Source: Amphibacillus sp052055485
GTDB lineage: Bacteria > Bacillota > Bacilli > Bacillales > Amphibacillaceae
DNA: 64,000 nucleotides
Reading direction: 5' to 3'
Assembly: GCF_052055485.1 (NCBI RefSeq)
Contig: NZ_CP197171.1
Span: 3,224,001 to 3,288,000, forward strand
In this document: positions 36,198 through 45,620 of the stretch, one piece after another
How the letters are laid out: every line of letters starts with the position of its first letter
Numbering within the stretch: the first letter of the stretch is position 1
The notes under the pieces: generated by a model
What the model was told of the DNA's origin: nothing
The model's database searches: none
What the model saw: the letters and a program-made list of their open reading frames with translations, nothing else
Translations under genes and position numbers: made by a program

Positions 36198-36935
36198 TTA
36201 ATTATCCTCTAAAGCATCATCTTTAAGCCGTTGTACTTCTTGCTTAGTTAATTCTCGATAATCTCCGGGCTGTAGCCCTGTTAAATCTAAAAAACTGTAT
36301 CTTTCTCTTTTTAATTTAAGTACTGGAAAATCAATTTCTTCAAACATTCGTCTAACTTGCCGATTCTTACCTTCATGCAGCGTTATTTCAATGACTGAAT
36401 TATTTTTTTGTTTATTTGCTGATAATAATCGTACCTGCTTTGCTTTTAACAGTTCACCTTTAGAAAGGATGCCCTTTTTAAATAGTGTAAAAGCTGATTT
36501 TGGAGGAATCCCCTTAATTTTAGCAACATAGACCTTATCAATTTGATGACTTGGATGCATTAATAATTGAGCTAATTCACCATCATTAGTGAGTAAGATT
36601 AAACCAGACGTATCATAATCAAGCCGGCCAACTGGAAAAACTCGTTCATCAACGTCAGGAACTAATTCCGTGACAATTTTTCTGCCTCGATCATCTTTAA
36701 CACTTGAAATAAATCTTCTTGGTTTGTAAACAAGATAATAAACAAGGTCTTCTTTTACAATAGGAACATGATCTACTTCTATCAGATCATTTTTATTAAC
36801 CTTCGTTCCTAGTTTTTTAACAATTTCCCCATTCACCCTTACTCTTCCATCTACAATAAGCTGTTCAGCTTTTCTTCTTGATGTCACGCCACTTTGGGCA
36901 ATAACCTTTTGTAATCTCTCATTATTTAATGACAT
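36198..36935 (-). CDS. rluB: 23S rRNA pseudouridine synthase RluB-type
   Basis: A 245-residue RsuA/RluB-family pseudouridine synthase. It has an N-terminal S4 domain (ERLQKVIAQSGVTSRRKAEQ), the catalytic Asp in VGRLDYDTSGLILLTNDG, and the C-terminal HEGKNRQVRRMFEEI. It modifies a uridine in the peptidyl-transferase region of 23S rRNA. It normally precedes resABCDE; here resDE follows directly after a 150-base gap. Confidence 0.93.
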   Translation of the reverse strand: MSLNNERLQKVIAQSGVTSRRKAEQLIVDGRVRVNGEIVKKLGTKVNKNDLIEVDHVPIVKEDLVYYLVYKPRRFISSVKDDRGRKIVTELVPDVDERVFPVGRLDYDTSGLILLTNDGELAQLLMHPSHQIDKVYVAKIKGIPPKSAFTLFKKGILSKGELLKAKQVRLLSANKQKNNSVIEITLHEGKNRQVRRMFEEIDFPVLKLKRERYSFLDLTGLQPGDYRELTKQEVQRLKDDALEDN

Positions 36936-37214
36936 AAAATTCACCAATTTCTACTATAGTCTAACGTACTTGTTGTTTACCTCTTATTTTGCCAGATAAA
37001 TCAAATGAAAACAACTACATTTCTACTTAAGTTTGTCGATTTTACGGGGTAGTTATATTTAAAATAACATTTACACCTATAGACAGGCAAAGATATGATA
37101 CAAGCTTACCACTTTTAGCATCATTCTATTTTTGTCACTGCTTTCATCTCACAGTTAAGGAAAAGATAGCAGGTCACCCGTTCGTAAAACCAGTATTTCT
37201 GATTAAATCATGAG

Positions 37215-37748
37215 CTAGCTAAACAGAATTGTAATGATGGTAATTGCTGTTATTATACCAATAAGATCAGTAAGTAGTCCAACTTTCAATGCATCGCCCA
37301 TTTTTTTAATGCCAACTGAACCAAAATAAATCGTTATAATATATAAAGTTGTATCTGTGCTACCTTGCATTGTCGAGGCTAACCGACCTATAAATGAATC
37401 TGGACCAAATGATTTCAATAGATCAGAAGTAACAGCTAAAGCAGCAGTTCCAGATATCGGTTTTGTCAAAGCGAGCGGAACAATTTCACTAGGAACGCGA
37501 ACGATATCTAACAATGGTTTTAACAAATTAATTAAAAAATCAAGTGCACCTGAGCTCCTAAAGATTGAAATAGAAACAAGCATTCCTAACAAATAAGGAA
37601 GTAAAGAAATGGCCATTGAAAGCCCCTCTTTACCTCCTTCAACAAATAAATCGTAAGTGGGGATTTTTTTAAAGGTACCCACCACAAGAACGATCAAAAC
37701 AAAAAGTGGTATCGCAATCATACTAATGACAGAAATCATATCGATCAT
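37215..37748 (-). CDS. spmB: Spore maturation protein SpmB
   Basis: A 177-residue membrane protein of the nucleoside-recognition (Gate) fold, with family segments LVEGGKEGLSMAISLLPYL and GSTDTTLYIITIYFGSVGI. SpmA and SpmB are needed for spore core dehydration. It overlaps spmA by four bases (ATGA), so they are co-translated. The 280 bases between rluB and spmB hold no gene. Confidence 0.95.
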   Translation of the reverse strand: MIDMISVISMIAIPLFVLIVLVVGTFKKIPTYDLFVEGGKEGLSMAISLLPYLLGMLVSISIFRSSGALDFLINLLKPLLDIVRVPSEIVPLALTKPISGTAALAVTSDLLKSFGPDSFIGRLASTMQGSTDTTLYIITIYFGSVGIKKMGDALKVGLLTDLIGIITAITIITILFS

Positions 37749-38332
37749 TTTCTCTGATTCACCCTTCTATAATAAAATAATCGGTCAATCACAATAGCAA
37801 TAAACGTTGTAATACCTGAAACAATAATTGTTGCTGCGACTGTTTCAGTTGGTGCTATTGAGCCATACTGAATTCTTAGTGCAATGACAGTCGTCGGTAT
37901 TAAGGTTAAGCCTGCTGTATTGATGACTAAAAATGTAATCATCGATCGTGAAGCTTTATCACTTTGCTCAAGTTGCTTCATTTCTTTCATTGCTTTTAAA
38001 CCAAGTGGGGTCGCTGCATTCCCTAAACCAAACAAATTTGCAATAAAATTAGATGTAATATACCCCATAACAGGATGATCCTTCGGTAGATCGGGGAATA
38101 ATCGAGTAATGAGTGGCTTAAAGAAACGACTTAAAGCAGATAATATATTGGCTTTTTCAGCAATCTTCATGATTCCAAGCCAAAATATAAGGATACTAGT
38201 TAATCCTATCACCAGTTGAACCGCTTCTTGAGCACTCGTGAAAATAGCCTCATTTACTTCTGCCATTGTTCCATTAAACAATGCATAGATAATCCCAATA
38301 CAGGCTAAACCTGCCCAAATAAAATGTACCAT
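37745..38332 (-). CDS. spmA: Spore maturation protein SpmA
   Basis: A 195-residue membrane protein paired with SpmB. It has the Gate-domain phrases GLGNAATPLGLKAMKEM and FLVINTAGLTLIPTTVIALR. It overlaps dacB by one base at its start and spmB by four at its end, forming the dacB-spmA-spmB mother-cell operon known from Bacillus. Confidence 0.95.
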   Translation of the reverse strand: MVHFIWAGLACIGIIYALFNGTMAEVNEAIFTSAQEAVQLVIGLTSILIFWLGIMKIAEKANILSALSRFFKPLITRLFPDLPKDHPVMGYITSNFIANLFGLGNAATPLGLKAMKEMKQLEQSDKASRSMITFLVINTAGLTLIPTTVIALRIQYGSIAPTETVAATIIVSGITTFIAIVIDRLFYYRRVNQRK

Positions 38333-39237
38333 TATTGTAATCCCACCATTTGTTTTAGATAATAAATCACAGTTTGCGTTAACGAGCGATCATCGGTATT
38401 TCTCACCTCAGAATGGGTCTCTAAATCTAAATGATCAGCTTGTTCAAATCCCCATTCATATAGACGCATATGATCAAACCAGTCATTCGGATCATTGATT
38501 GTTACTACTATTAATTGAATGCCTTCTTTTTCAGCAACAGTTACTAACGTTCGACCCGCTGCCTTTGTATAGCCTGTCTTACCCCCGATTGTATAAGGAT
38601 AATAGTTGGTCAACAATTTATTTTTATTCGACCATGAGTAGGTCCGTTTTTCTGCCTGATGTGATTTAGTACGATTTATTGTGGCAAACGCTTCATTCTC
38701 CATGGCATATCGCATTAACTGAGCAATGTCTTCCGCTGTAGAATAATGGTCGTCTGCATCAAGACCATGTGGATTAGCAAAATGGGTCTCTTCCATTCCT
38801 AGCCACTCAGCTTTCTCATTCATTAAATAGACAAAGCCTTCAACACTGCCCCCAATATGTTCGGCAATAGCAACAGCTGCATCATTTCCTGAGCGGAGCA
38901 TTAATCCATAAATGAGATCCTCCAACGACATCGATTCATTTTCAGTTAAATAGATTGAAGAGCCTTCTGCCGAGACTGCTTCCTGGCTTATTTTTACTTG
39001 ATCTGATAAATCACCATGTTCAATGGCGATAATCGCTGTCATCACTTTGGTAATACTAGCAATTAATTGAGGATTGTCCGTATTTTTTTCATAAAGAATC
39101 ATTCCAGTTTCTTGATCCATTAAAACAGCTTGTTCAGCAGATACTAATGGTTTTGCATAGATATATTCACTGTTGATCATCGATAAATAAATAATAGTTA
39201 CGATAATTAATATCGTTTTGATCTTTCGACCTCTCAT
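38332..39237 (-). CDS. dacB: Sporulation D-alanyl-D-alanine carboxypeptidase DacB, short form
   Basis: A 301-residue penicillin-binding protein (S11 family). It has a signal peptide (about 1-28), SxxK at Ser61-Lys64 (ASITKVM), SGN in LMLRSGNDAA, and KTG in GGKTGYT. It trims peptide cross-links of the spore cortex. At 301 residues it is some 80 shorter than B. subtilis DacB (382) and seems to lack the C-terminal PBP5_C domain. It is first in dacB-spmA-spmB. Confidence 0.9.
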   Translation of the reverse strand: MRGRKIKTILIIVTIIYLSMINSEYIYAKPLVSAEQAVLMDQETGMILYEKNTDNPQLIASITKVMTAIIAIEHGDLSDQVKISQEAVSAEGSSIYLTENESMSLEDLIYGLMLRSGNDAAVAIAEHIGGSVEGFVYLMNEKAEWLGMEETHFANPHGLDADDHYSTAEDIAQLMRYAMENEAFATINRTKSHQAEKRTYSWSNKNKLLTNYYPYTIGGKTGYTKAAGRTLVTVAEKEGIQLIVVTINDPNDWFDHMRLYEWGFEQADHLDLETHSEVRNTDDRSLTQTVIYYLKQMVGLQ

Positions 39238-39687
39238 AAGACACCTTCTTTATTATCCCCATTTATTGATATATTTTAAATTTATGCAAGAGATCAATAG
39301 TTATGCTTTGTAAGTTGAGTTATTATTTGTCCAATCCTACTTTCACTAAAAATAAGGAAAATAGTGCATGGAGGGATCCTAACGGGACTTTTCAAGCTTA
39401 TACTTAGATACTCATCCATGTTACTATTTGAATTAATTTAAAATAATTGTTGATATAAATACGCCTGTCTAAAGAATTTAATATGTGCTGAAGCTCGGTT
39501 TTCGATACAGATTCAAGTCCTTAGCTCTTTCACTTCTCACTATAGCTCTAAAAAGAAAAATAGTGGGTAAAATCATCCATCGATGATCTTACCCACTATT
39601 TTTTCCTTTTTTACAGTGAGAGCTTTCATTTCTATTAGTCCAATTGTTAAATGAAAAAATAATGATCGAAAAATTTCATCTTTTTCA
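39238..39687. other. Intergenic region between scpB and dacB
   Basis: A 450-base stretch with a strong terminator at 39556-39603 for scpAB; no gene seen. The promoter for the dacB operon should lie in 39240-39350; no clear sigma-E site was recognised. Confidence 0.5.
39556..39603 (-). terminator. Terminator after scpAB
   Basis: Perfect outer 15-base arms (39556-39570 and 39589-39603) extended inward by ATCATC/GATGAT. A TTTTTCTTTTT tract follows on the minus strand; A-rich flanks make it bidirectional in form. Confidence 0.9.
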
Positions 39688-40263
39688 CTATTCTTCATTT
39701 AATTTATCAAAAAATAAATCAGCTTCTTCTGTGATATCGCCTTCTTCAATATGCTCATTTAAAGGTGGAAGTTCTTCAATTGAACGCAAACCAAAATAAG
39801 TCAAAAAGTCCAACGTTGTTCCAAACATCATTGGCCGACCTACGGCATCTTTTCGCCCTACTTCTTCAATTAATCCACGCGATAGGATCGTTTGGATCGG
39901 TCGGTCACTCTTGACTCCCCTGATTTCTTCAATTTCCGCACGTGTAATCGGTTGATTGTAAGCAATGATCGCTAAGGTTTCAAGGCTTGCTTGCGTTAAT
40001 TTTGAGGTATGTGAATTTGATCTTAATTTTTTAAAGTAATCAGCATGCTCCGGCTTAGAAGTTAGATAAAAATGCTTTTCTGATTCAAGTATTTGAATGC
40101 CACGCACCGTATTTTCATAATCATATTTTAATTCATTTAATAGATATTTAACGGTATCTTGGTCAAGTTCAATAATAGATGAGATCTGTTTAATGGTTAA
40201 TCCATCAGAACCAGATACAAATAATAATCCTTCAATAATCGCCTTAAATTGACTTAAATCCAA
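39688..40263 (-). CDS. scpB: Chromosome segregation and condensation protein ScpB
   Basis: A 191-residue subunit of the Smc-ScpAB condensin, made of two winged-helix domains. Family phrases ETLAIIAYNQPITRAEIEEI and GRPMMFGTTLDFLTYFGL are present, and an acidic tail follows. It is six bases downstream of scpA, in the usual pair. Confidence 0.96.
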   Translation of the reverse strand: MDLSQFKAIIEGLLFVSGSDGLTIKQISSIIELDQDTVKYLLNELKYDYENTVRGIQILESEKHFYLTSKPEHADYFKKLRSNSHTSKLTQASLETLAIIAYNQPITRAEIEEIRGVKSDRPIQTILSRGLIEEVGRKDAVGRPMMFGTTLDFLTYFGLRSIEELPPLNEHIEEGDITEEADLFFDKLNEE

Positions 40264-40269
40264 TCTTTA

Positions 40270-41004
40270 TTACCTCCATTTATGTAAAATCAATTGATCA
40301 AAGGTCTGTTTTTGTTCACAATAAACTAGTTTCTGCTTCATTAATTCTAACATGGCCATAAAAGTCACAATGATATGAGACTTTGTCGAATAAGGAAACA
40401 ATTGATCAAATGGAATTCCTTCCTCACTTAGTTCAACAATGTCCAATACCTCATCCATACGCTGTTGTAAAGGGATTTCTATTTTTTCAACAGTTGTTGT
40501 TATTGAACGATTCCACTTTTGACGATTAAATATATTCTGCATAGCAGCTAACATGTCATAAATAGAAGCCGCATTTTTTTTAATCGGTTGTTTTTCATTT
40601 GTTTTTTCCGTCATTTTTTCAGGGGATCTCGTAAAGCTTTCTTTCTCTTCACCTTCAATTTCTTTTAACTGTTCTGCCGCTTCCTTATACCTGCGATACT
40701 CTATTAACCTTGCAATCAGTTCCTCTCGTGGATCTCCCTCTTCATAGTTATCATCTTCATCTATTTCTTGATTCGGTAGAAGCATTTCACTTTTGATTGC
40801 CAGCAAGGTTGCTGCCATGACTAAATATTCACTAGCAATATTTAAATCTAGCTTCTGCATCGTGTCAATATATGCCATATACTGAGCGGTTATCTCTGCA
40901 ACAGGGATATCATATATATCTATTTCATATTGTTTAATTAAGTGTAGCAGTAGGTCTAAGGGTCCCTCAAAACCATCAATTCGGACATGGTAAGATTCTA
41001 TCAT
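40270..41004 (-). CDS. scpA: Chromosome segregation and condensation protein ScpA
   Basis: A 244-residue kleisin that bridges the Smc heads. The N-terminal FEGPLDLLLHLI and the middle LVMAATLLAIKSEMLLP are typical, and a winged helix closes the C-terminus. The start at 41004 (MIESYHVRIDGF) lies eight bases behind AAGGAG; the frame opens 69 bases earlier without a ribosome site. Confidence 0.96.
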   Translation of the reverse strand: MIESYHVRIDGFEGPLDLLLHLIKQYEIDIYDIPVAEITAQYMAYIDTMQKLDLNIASEYLVMAATLLAIKSEMLLPNQEIDEDDNYEEGDPREELIARLIEYRRYKEAAEQLKEIEGEEKESFTRSPEKMTEKTNEKQPIKKNAASIYDMLAAMQNIFNRQKWNRSITTTVEKIEIPLQQRMDEVLDIVELSEEGIPFDQLFPYSTKSHIIVTFMAMLELMKQKLVYCEQKQTFDQLILHKWR

Positions 41005-41429
41005 ACTGAAAGCTCCTTCATAAAGTATCAGTGAATCATGGTTTATTATAACACATAATTCCAAATTAACCATAGCAGTGTCAGCAGAGAGTATGTGTCA
41101 AGTTTTTGTAGGAGGTTTTTAGAGGCTCTTATTTTATTTATACAATTTAATTTGATGTGTCAGTTCTCTGAACCCGCAGTTGTCAGATACTGTGCTTTCG
41201 CTTGGTGCCCCTGTCATCGAGAGTATTTACTCCTACAAACATTTTACTCTAACCAACAGAGATAACCATGGTCAGCTTTAATTTAAGAATTCAATGTCTT
41301 CAATCACCATGGTCGAATTCACTTGCTATGTGAGCAATAGGTAAGTTCCTAACAAAAAAGAGCCATTCCTTTAGGCTTTAGCCCTTGGAACAACTCTAGT
41401 CATGTTACAGTCATTGGTATGAAAGTTGT
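41005..41429. other. Intergenic region with inverted repeats in place of the rib operon
   Basis: A 425-base stretch between scpA and ribT. TTTGTAGGAG (near 41106) and CTCCTACAAA (near 41230) bracket about 135 bases containing a GGTGCCCC box also seen near 1097. This looks like a degenerate mobile repeat. The ribT terminator lies at 41354-41396. No gene seen. Confidence 0.5.
41354..41396 (-). terminator. Terminator after ribT
   Basis: A ten-base stem with three G-U wobbles continues into an inner GGCT/AGCC stem and is followed by six T on the minus strand. It lies 34 bases after the ribT stop. Confidence 0.8.
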
Positions 41430-41780
41430 CTATTCACATTTACTTAAAAATGATTCCGTTAAATCATTAGCAATAATTTGATAATTTTCTTGATAAATTG
41501 TTCGAATGTTGTTAATCATTTTATGACCAATACCTAACTTTCGATGTGATGGATTAACAGAAATGTGTTGCACAATAACGTTGGCATCCATTTGCTTTAT
41601 TTCTACACCAATGGCGCCCAAAACATCATCATTTTCTTTCCATAAATAAAGTTGCCAGTTCTCATTGTCTTCATATGCTTTCATCGTATTTGTAAGTTTT
41701 TTGACATCTTTCTCTTCAGGCATAAAAGATAACAGACCCATTGCAATCTTTTCCATCGACTTTTTATATCGAATTAACAT
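41430..41780 (-). CDS. ribT: GNAT-family protein RibT
   Basis: A 116-residue GNAT acetyltransferase-fold protein. The opening MLIRYKKSMEKIAMGLLSFM is nearly that of B. subtilis RibT, and the acetyl-CoA-binding HISVNPSHRKLGIGHKM fits the fold. In Bacillus, ribT closes the riboflavin operon. Here ribD, ribE, ribBA and ribH are not next to it; the next gene upstream is ppiB. Its substrate is unknown. It is 8-10 residues shorter at the C-terminus than B. subtilis RibT. Confidence 0.92.
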   Translation of the reverse strand: MLIRYKKSMEKIAMGLLSFMPEEKDVKKLTNTMKAYEDNENWQLYLWKENDDVLGAIGVEIKQMDANVIVQHISVNPSHRKLGIGHKMINNIRTIYQENYQIIANDLTESFLSKCE

Positions 41781-41844
41781 AACTACCCCTTTACTAGATC
41801 ATTATCTAAATGATCTGAACAATGTTCTATTGAATAATATAAAA

Positions 41845-42282
41845 TTAAATCTCTTCTACAACAACGGATTCCATAACATCGCCTTGCTTAATTCGTAAAA
41901 CAACATCCATACCTTCAGTTACTTGACCAAACACCGTATGAACACCATCTAAATGTGGTTGTGGTTCATGGACAAGGAAGAATTGACTTCCACCCGTATC
42001 CTTTCCAGCATGTGCCATTGATAATGACCCTGCAACATGTTTATGTGGATTTCCTTCAGTCTCACATTTAATTGAATAGCCTGGACCCCCAGCACCTGTA
42101 CCTGTTAGATCTCCGCCTTGAGCTACGAAACCAGGAATAACTCGGTGGAAAGTCACCCCATCATAGAATTTTTCATTGGCCAGTTTTTCAAAATTTGCTA
42201 CTGTACCTGGTGCAGCATCTTCGAATAATTCAATAACTATTTGCTCACCATTTTCGAAAGTGATTGTTGCTTGTTTTTTCAT
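41845..42282 (-). CDS. ppiB: Peptidyl-prolyl cis-trans isomerase B (cyclophilin)
   Basis: A 145-residue cyclophilin. The catalytic segment FHRVIPGFVAQGGD and SLSMAHAGKDTGGSQFFLV are complete. It speeds proline isomerisation during folding in the cytoplasm. It lies between lysA and ribT, as in Bacillus without the rib genes. Confidence 0.96.
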   Translation of the reverse strand: MKKQATITFENGEQIVIELFEDAAPGTVANFEKLANEKFYDGVTFHRVIPGFVAQGGDLTGTGAGGPGYSIKCETEGNPHKHVAGSLSMAHAGKDTGGSQFFLVHEPQPHLDGVHTVFGQVTEGMDVVLRIKQGDVMESVVVEEI

Positions 42283-42296
42283 TTCATATCCTCCAT

Positions 42297-43595
42297 CTAT
42301 TCATATGATAAGTCATGGCGTAATAAATCTTGATAAGTTTCTCTTTGAACAACTAACTTATCTTTCCCATCCTCAACAAAAACAACGGCGAGTTTAGGGA
42401 AGCGATTATAGTGACTTGACATTGAGTAACCATATGCCCCTGTGCTAAACACTGCTAGTATATCACCAGCTTCCACTTCTGGCAATGTCACATCCCAAAT
42501 TAACATATCACCTGATTCACAACATTTGCCGGCTATCGATGTTTTGTATGTTTTCGGTGCATTTACTTTATTGGCTAAAACAGCCTCGTACTTTGCATCA
42601 TACAATGCAGGACGAATGTTATCAGTCATCCCACCATCGACGGAAATATAATTACGAACATTTGGTATTTCCTTTTTAGAGCCCACTTGATATAACGTCA
42701 TTCCAGCATTACCTACAATCGCTCGACCAGGCTCTATCCAAATTTCCGGAAATTCAATTTGATAATTTTGAGCTTGCTTTTCAATTTCACCAACTAACGC
42801 CTTTACGTACTGTTCTAGTGGTAATGGTTGATCTTCACCCGTATAACGAATTCCAAAACCACCCCCCAGATTTAAAACTTCAGCACTAAATTGCTCATTT
42901 ATTTTCCAATCATTCATTACTTCAAATAACCGTTGTACCGCTAAAATAAAACCATCTGTTTCAAAAATTTGTGAGCCAATATGGCAATGCAGACCTTTTA
43001 AATGAATTCTATCTTTCTCCAACAAAAGTTTAAAAGCTTCGTCTGCTTGTCCACTTCCAATATCAAAACCAAATTTTGAATCCTCATTGCCTGTTAATAT
43101 GTAATCATGGGTATGAGCTTCAATTCCTGGTGTCACCCGTAGTAGTACATCCATTTCTTGATCATACGTATGTAACAGCTGATCAAGTAGTTTAATTTCA
43201 TGGAAATTGTCTACGACAATACAGCCTATTTTATTTTCTATAGCCATTGCTAATTCATCAACACTCTTATTGTTGCCATGCAGATGAATTTTTCCAACTG
43301 GAAATCCTGCTTGAAGTGCGGTATACAGTTCACCTTGTGATACAACATCTAAACTCAAGCCTTCTTGTTTAGCTACTTGTAACATCGCGATTGACGAAAA
43401 TGCTTTACTTGCATAAGCGACTTGAGCCTTAACACCTAATTTCTTAAATTCATTCACAAATGACTGAGCATTTGTACGAATTTTGTTAACATCATATACG
43501 TATAGTGGCGTTCCATATTTTCCCGCTAAATAAGTCGTATCTATGCCCCCAAAGATAAGGTGGTCTTTTTCATTTGCTTTTATCTGCTCATTCAC
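42297..43595 (-). CDS. lysA: Diaminopimelate decarboxylase
   Basis: A 432-residue PLP enzyme that turns meso-diaminopimelate into lysine. The PLP lysine is Lys64 in YASKAFSS. HCHIGSQI, LGGGFGI and the active-site GKCCESGD are present. It lies 15 bases before ppiB. In Bacillus it follows spoVAF, as here. The 413 bases upstream (43596-44008) show no lysine riboswitch that I can recognise. Confidence 0.96.
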   Translation of the reverse strand: MNEQIKANEKDHLIFGGIDTTYLAGKYGTPLYVYDVNKIRTNAQSFVNEFKKLGVKAQVAYASKAFSSIAMLQVAKQEGLSLDVVSQGELYTALQAGFPVGKIHLHGNNKSVDELAMAIENKIGCIVVDNFHEIKLLDQLLHTYDQEMDVLLRVTPGIEAHTHDYILTGNEDSKFGFDIGSGQADEAFKLLLEKDRIHLKGLHCHIGSQIFETDGFILAVQRLFEVMNDWKINEQFSAEVLNLGGGFGIRYTGEDQPLPLEQYVKALVGEIEKQAQNYQIEFPEIWIEPGRAIVGNAGMTLYQVGSKKEIPNVRNYISVDGGMTDNIRPALYDAKYEAVLANKVNAPKTYKTSIAGKCCESGDMLIWDVTLPEVEAGDILAVFSTGAYGYSMSSHYNRFPKLAVVFVEDGKDKLVVQRETYQDLLRHDLSYE

Positions 43596-44008
43596 CTTAT
43601 GATCCCCCTATTTGTATTGAACAACTCCCTTTTTAAAAAACATGCCTTCATTTATCTTTACTTGCGTGATAGTTTTGACTACCGCACAATCTGGAAAGAT
43701 ACTTTGAATATATTAGATTTTATACTTAAGACGTAGAAGAAAGTTCAGTTACTTTATATGCACTTCTTCGCTAAAACCTTAATCCTCTAACGCCTGAAAA
43801 CAAACATCCCTTTTTATAGAATTATTATTAATAAACCTATGGAAAGGGATATGATTTTTTAGTCTGGATTGCTCAAATACGAATTCATATGCTTTGTAAA
43901 GCACTTATACTGTTTCATTTACAAGATGCTACATCGCAAAATGATCATTCTTTTTGAATAGAATTAATTTACCACAAGTCTATCATCTAATCAACTCTAA
44001 CTGATCAA
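43596..44008. other. Intergenic region between spoVAF and lysA
   Basis: A 413-base gene-free stretch. An ATCCCTTT/AAAGGGAT hairpin (43806-43813 with 43843-43850) is the only structure; its T-tract is on the plus side, and it is at best a weak terminator. No riboswitch or T-box motif was recognised. Confidence 0.4.
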
Positions 44009-45475
44009 TTAGTCAACTTTTTGCTTAGGGTGTGTGATACTTGGCCGTGTTTCTTTTGCTGGAACACTGTATCGAACAAGAATTTGTAACAGCGCCTTTA
44101 CATTAAACGGAATAAACGGCCACAAATAAGGTGTATTAAAAGACTTTACACTGGTTAAGGCTAAAATATAAATGGTTGAACCGATCATGAAACCAGGTAA
44201 GCCAAAGGCAAATGTTGATATAATAATGAAAACCCGAACAAGCTTATTAGCAACGCTTAACTCATAACTAGGGGTAGCATAAGAACCAATGGCTGCAAAT
44301 GACACATATAAGATCACTTCTTCAGTGAATAGCCCTGCTTCAATCGCGATTTCACCAATTAGAATAGCTGCAATTAAACCCATTGCCGTTGATAATGGCG
44401 TTGGCGTATGAATAGCTGCCATCCGCAACAGCTCGACACCCATATCAGCCAGTAAAATTTGTAAAAACAAGGGAACGTTTCCTATGCCTTCATTCGGACC
44501 AATAAAACTTAGTGCCTCGGGTAGCAAGTCTGGTTCAATTGAGAGAAGATACCAAAAAGGTAGAAGAAAGATGGAAATAAAGATACCAAAAAACCGAACC
44601 CATCGGACAAATGTTCCTGAGGCAGGGGCTTGTCGGTATTCTTCCGCATGCTGAACATGATGAAACAGCGTTGTGGGTGTAATAATCATACTTGGTGATG
44701 TATCAACCATTACAATCACATGTCCCTCAAATAAGTGGCTTGCCACAACATCTGGTCGTTCCGTATAACGAACAATGGGAAAAGGATTAAAGCCCTGATG
44801 GACGATGTATTCTTCTAATGCTTTATCTGCCATCGATAAGCCATCTGTATTAATTGCCTTCAATTCTTTTTTGATAATCTTAATCAGTTCTGGATCAGCA
44901 ATATCCTTGATGTAGGAAAGGCAAACATCCGTTTTGGAGCGATCACCTACTTGGAGCATTTCATTTCTTAAGCGTGGATCCCTAACTCGTCTCCGTGTTA
45001 AACCTGTATTTTGAATGATATTCTCTGTATAACCATCTCTTGAACCACGAATAACTCGTTCCGTATCAGGCTCTTCTGGTGTCCGTCCTGGGTAAGCACG
45101 GACATCAACAATCATGATCTGGTCATAGTCTTCAATAAAGACAATAATTAAGCCTGATAACATATCAGTGATCGCTTTATCGATATCCTTTGTTTCTTCT
45201 AATTGCTCAGAAACTAGATGATTTCGGACAAGGCTGACTACTTTTTTCTCATCGTGTTTATAATCATTTATATCAACTAAGGATTTTAATAGCTCAGTAA
45301 TGATTAAAGATTCACACAGTCCATTAACATAATATAATTGAACTTTTTTGCCCAAAATAATGACTTCTCGAAAGTCTACATCAAATGACTCTCCAATACC
45401 AAGATGATCACGCATATAATTTTCTACCCGTTTAATTTGGTTTATTTTAAAAGGTGGTTTTTTTTGCTTAAACAT
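44009..45475 (-). CDS. spoVAF: Stage V sporulation protein AF (GerA-family)
   Basis: A 488-residue spore membrane protein related to the A subunit of germinant receptors. The soluble N-terminal part carries VIRGSRDGYTENI, IKDIADPELI and the GHVIVMVDTSPS element. Membrane helices occupy about 290-460. In Bacillus it closes the spoVA operon (dipicolinate channel), but here no spoVAA-AE genes lie between it and sigF. The start at 45475 lies nine bases behind AAAGGAA. Confidence 0.93.
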   Translation of the reverse strand: MFKQKKPPFKINQIKRVENYMRDHLGIGESFDVDFREVIILGKKVQLYYVNGLCESLIITELLKSLVDINDYKHDEKKVVSLVRNHLVSEQLEETKDIDKAITDMLSGLIIVFIEDYDQIMIVDVRAYPGRTPEEPDTERVIRGSRDGYTENIIQNTGLTRRRVRDPRLRNEMLQVGDRSKTDVCLSYIKDIADPELIKIIKKELKAINTDGLSMADKALEEYIVHQGFNPFPIVRYTERPDVVASHLFEGHVIVMVDTSPSMIITPTTLFHHVQHAEEYRQAPASGTFVRWVRFFGIFISIFLLPFWYLLSIEPDLLPEALSFIGPNEGIGNVPLFLQILLADMGVELLRMAAIHTPTPLSTAMGLIAAILIGEIAIEAGLFTEEVILYVSFAAIGSYATPSYELSVANKLVRVFIIISTFAFGLPGFMIGSTIYILALTSVKSFNTPYLWPFIPFNVKALLQILVRYSVPAKETRPSITHPKQKVD

Positions 45476-45548
45476 GTAATTCACTTCCTTTAGCTAAACT
45501 ACATCTTAGTATAGGTTAATCATTTTTAAATTATACGATGTTAACGAC

Positions 45549-45601
45549 AACTGGCTGCAAACCCACTACAAAGGAAAACTAAGATGGATTAACAGCCAGT
45601 T
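45549..45601 (-). terminator. Hairpin after sigF
   Basis: Perfect nine-base arms (45549-45557 and 45593-45601) with a long loop, 20 bases past the sigF stop. No clear T-tract is present; it may be a weak terminator. Confidence 0.45.
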
Positions 45602-45620
45602 ATATAAGAACAATGAATCA

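Noticed and set aside
42442..42679. Plus-strand ORFs inside lysA and other core genes
   Set aside because: They are antisense shadows of well-supported genes without ribosome sites.
43596..44008. Lysine riboswitch or T-box ahead of lysA
   Set aside because: None of the conserved L-box or T-box sequence blocks was found on the minus strand.
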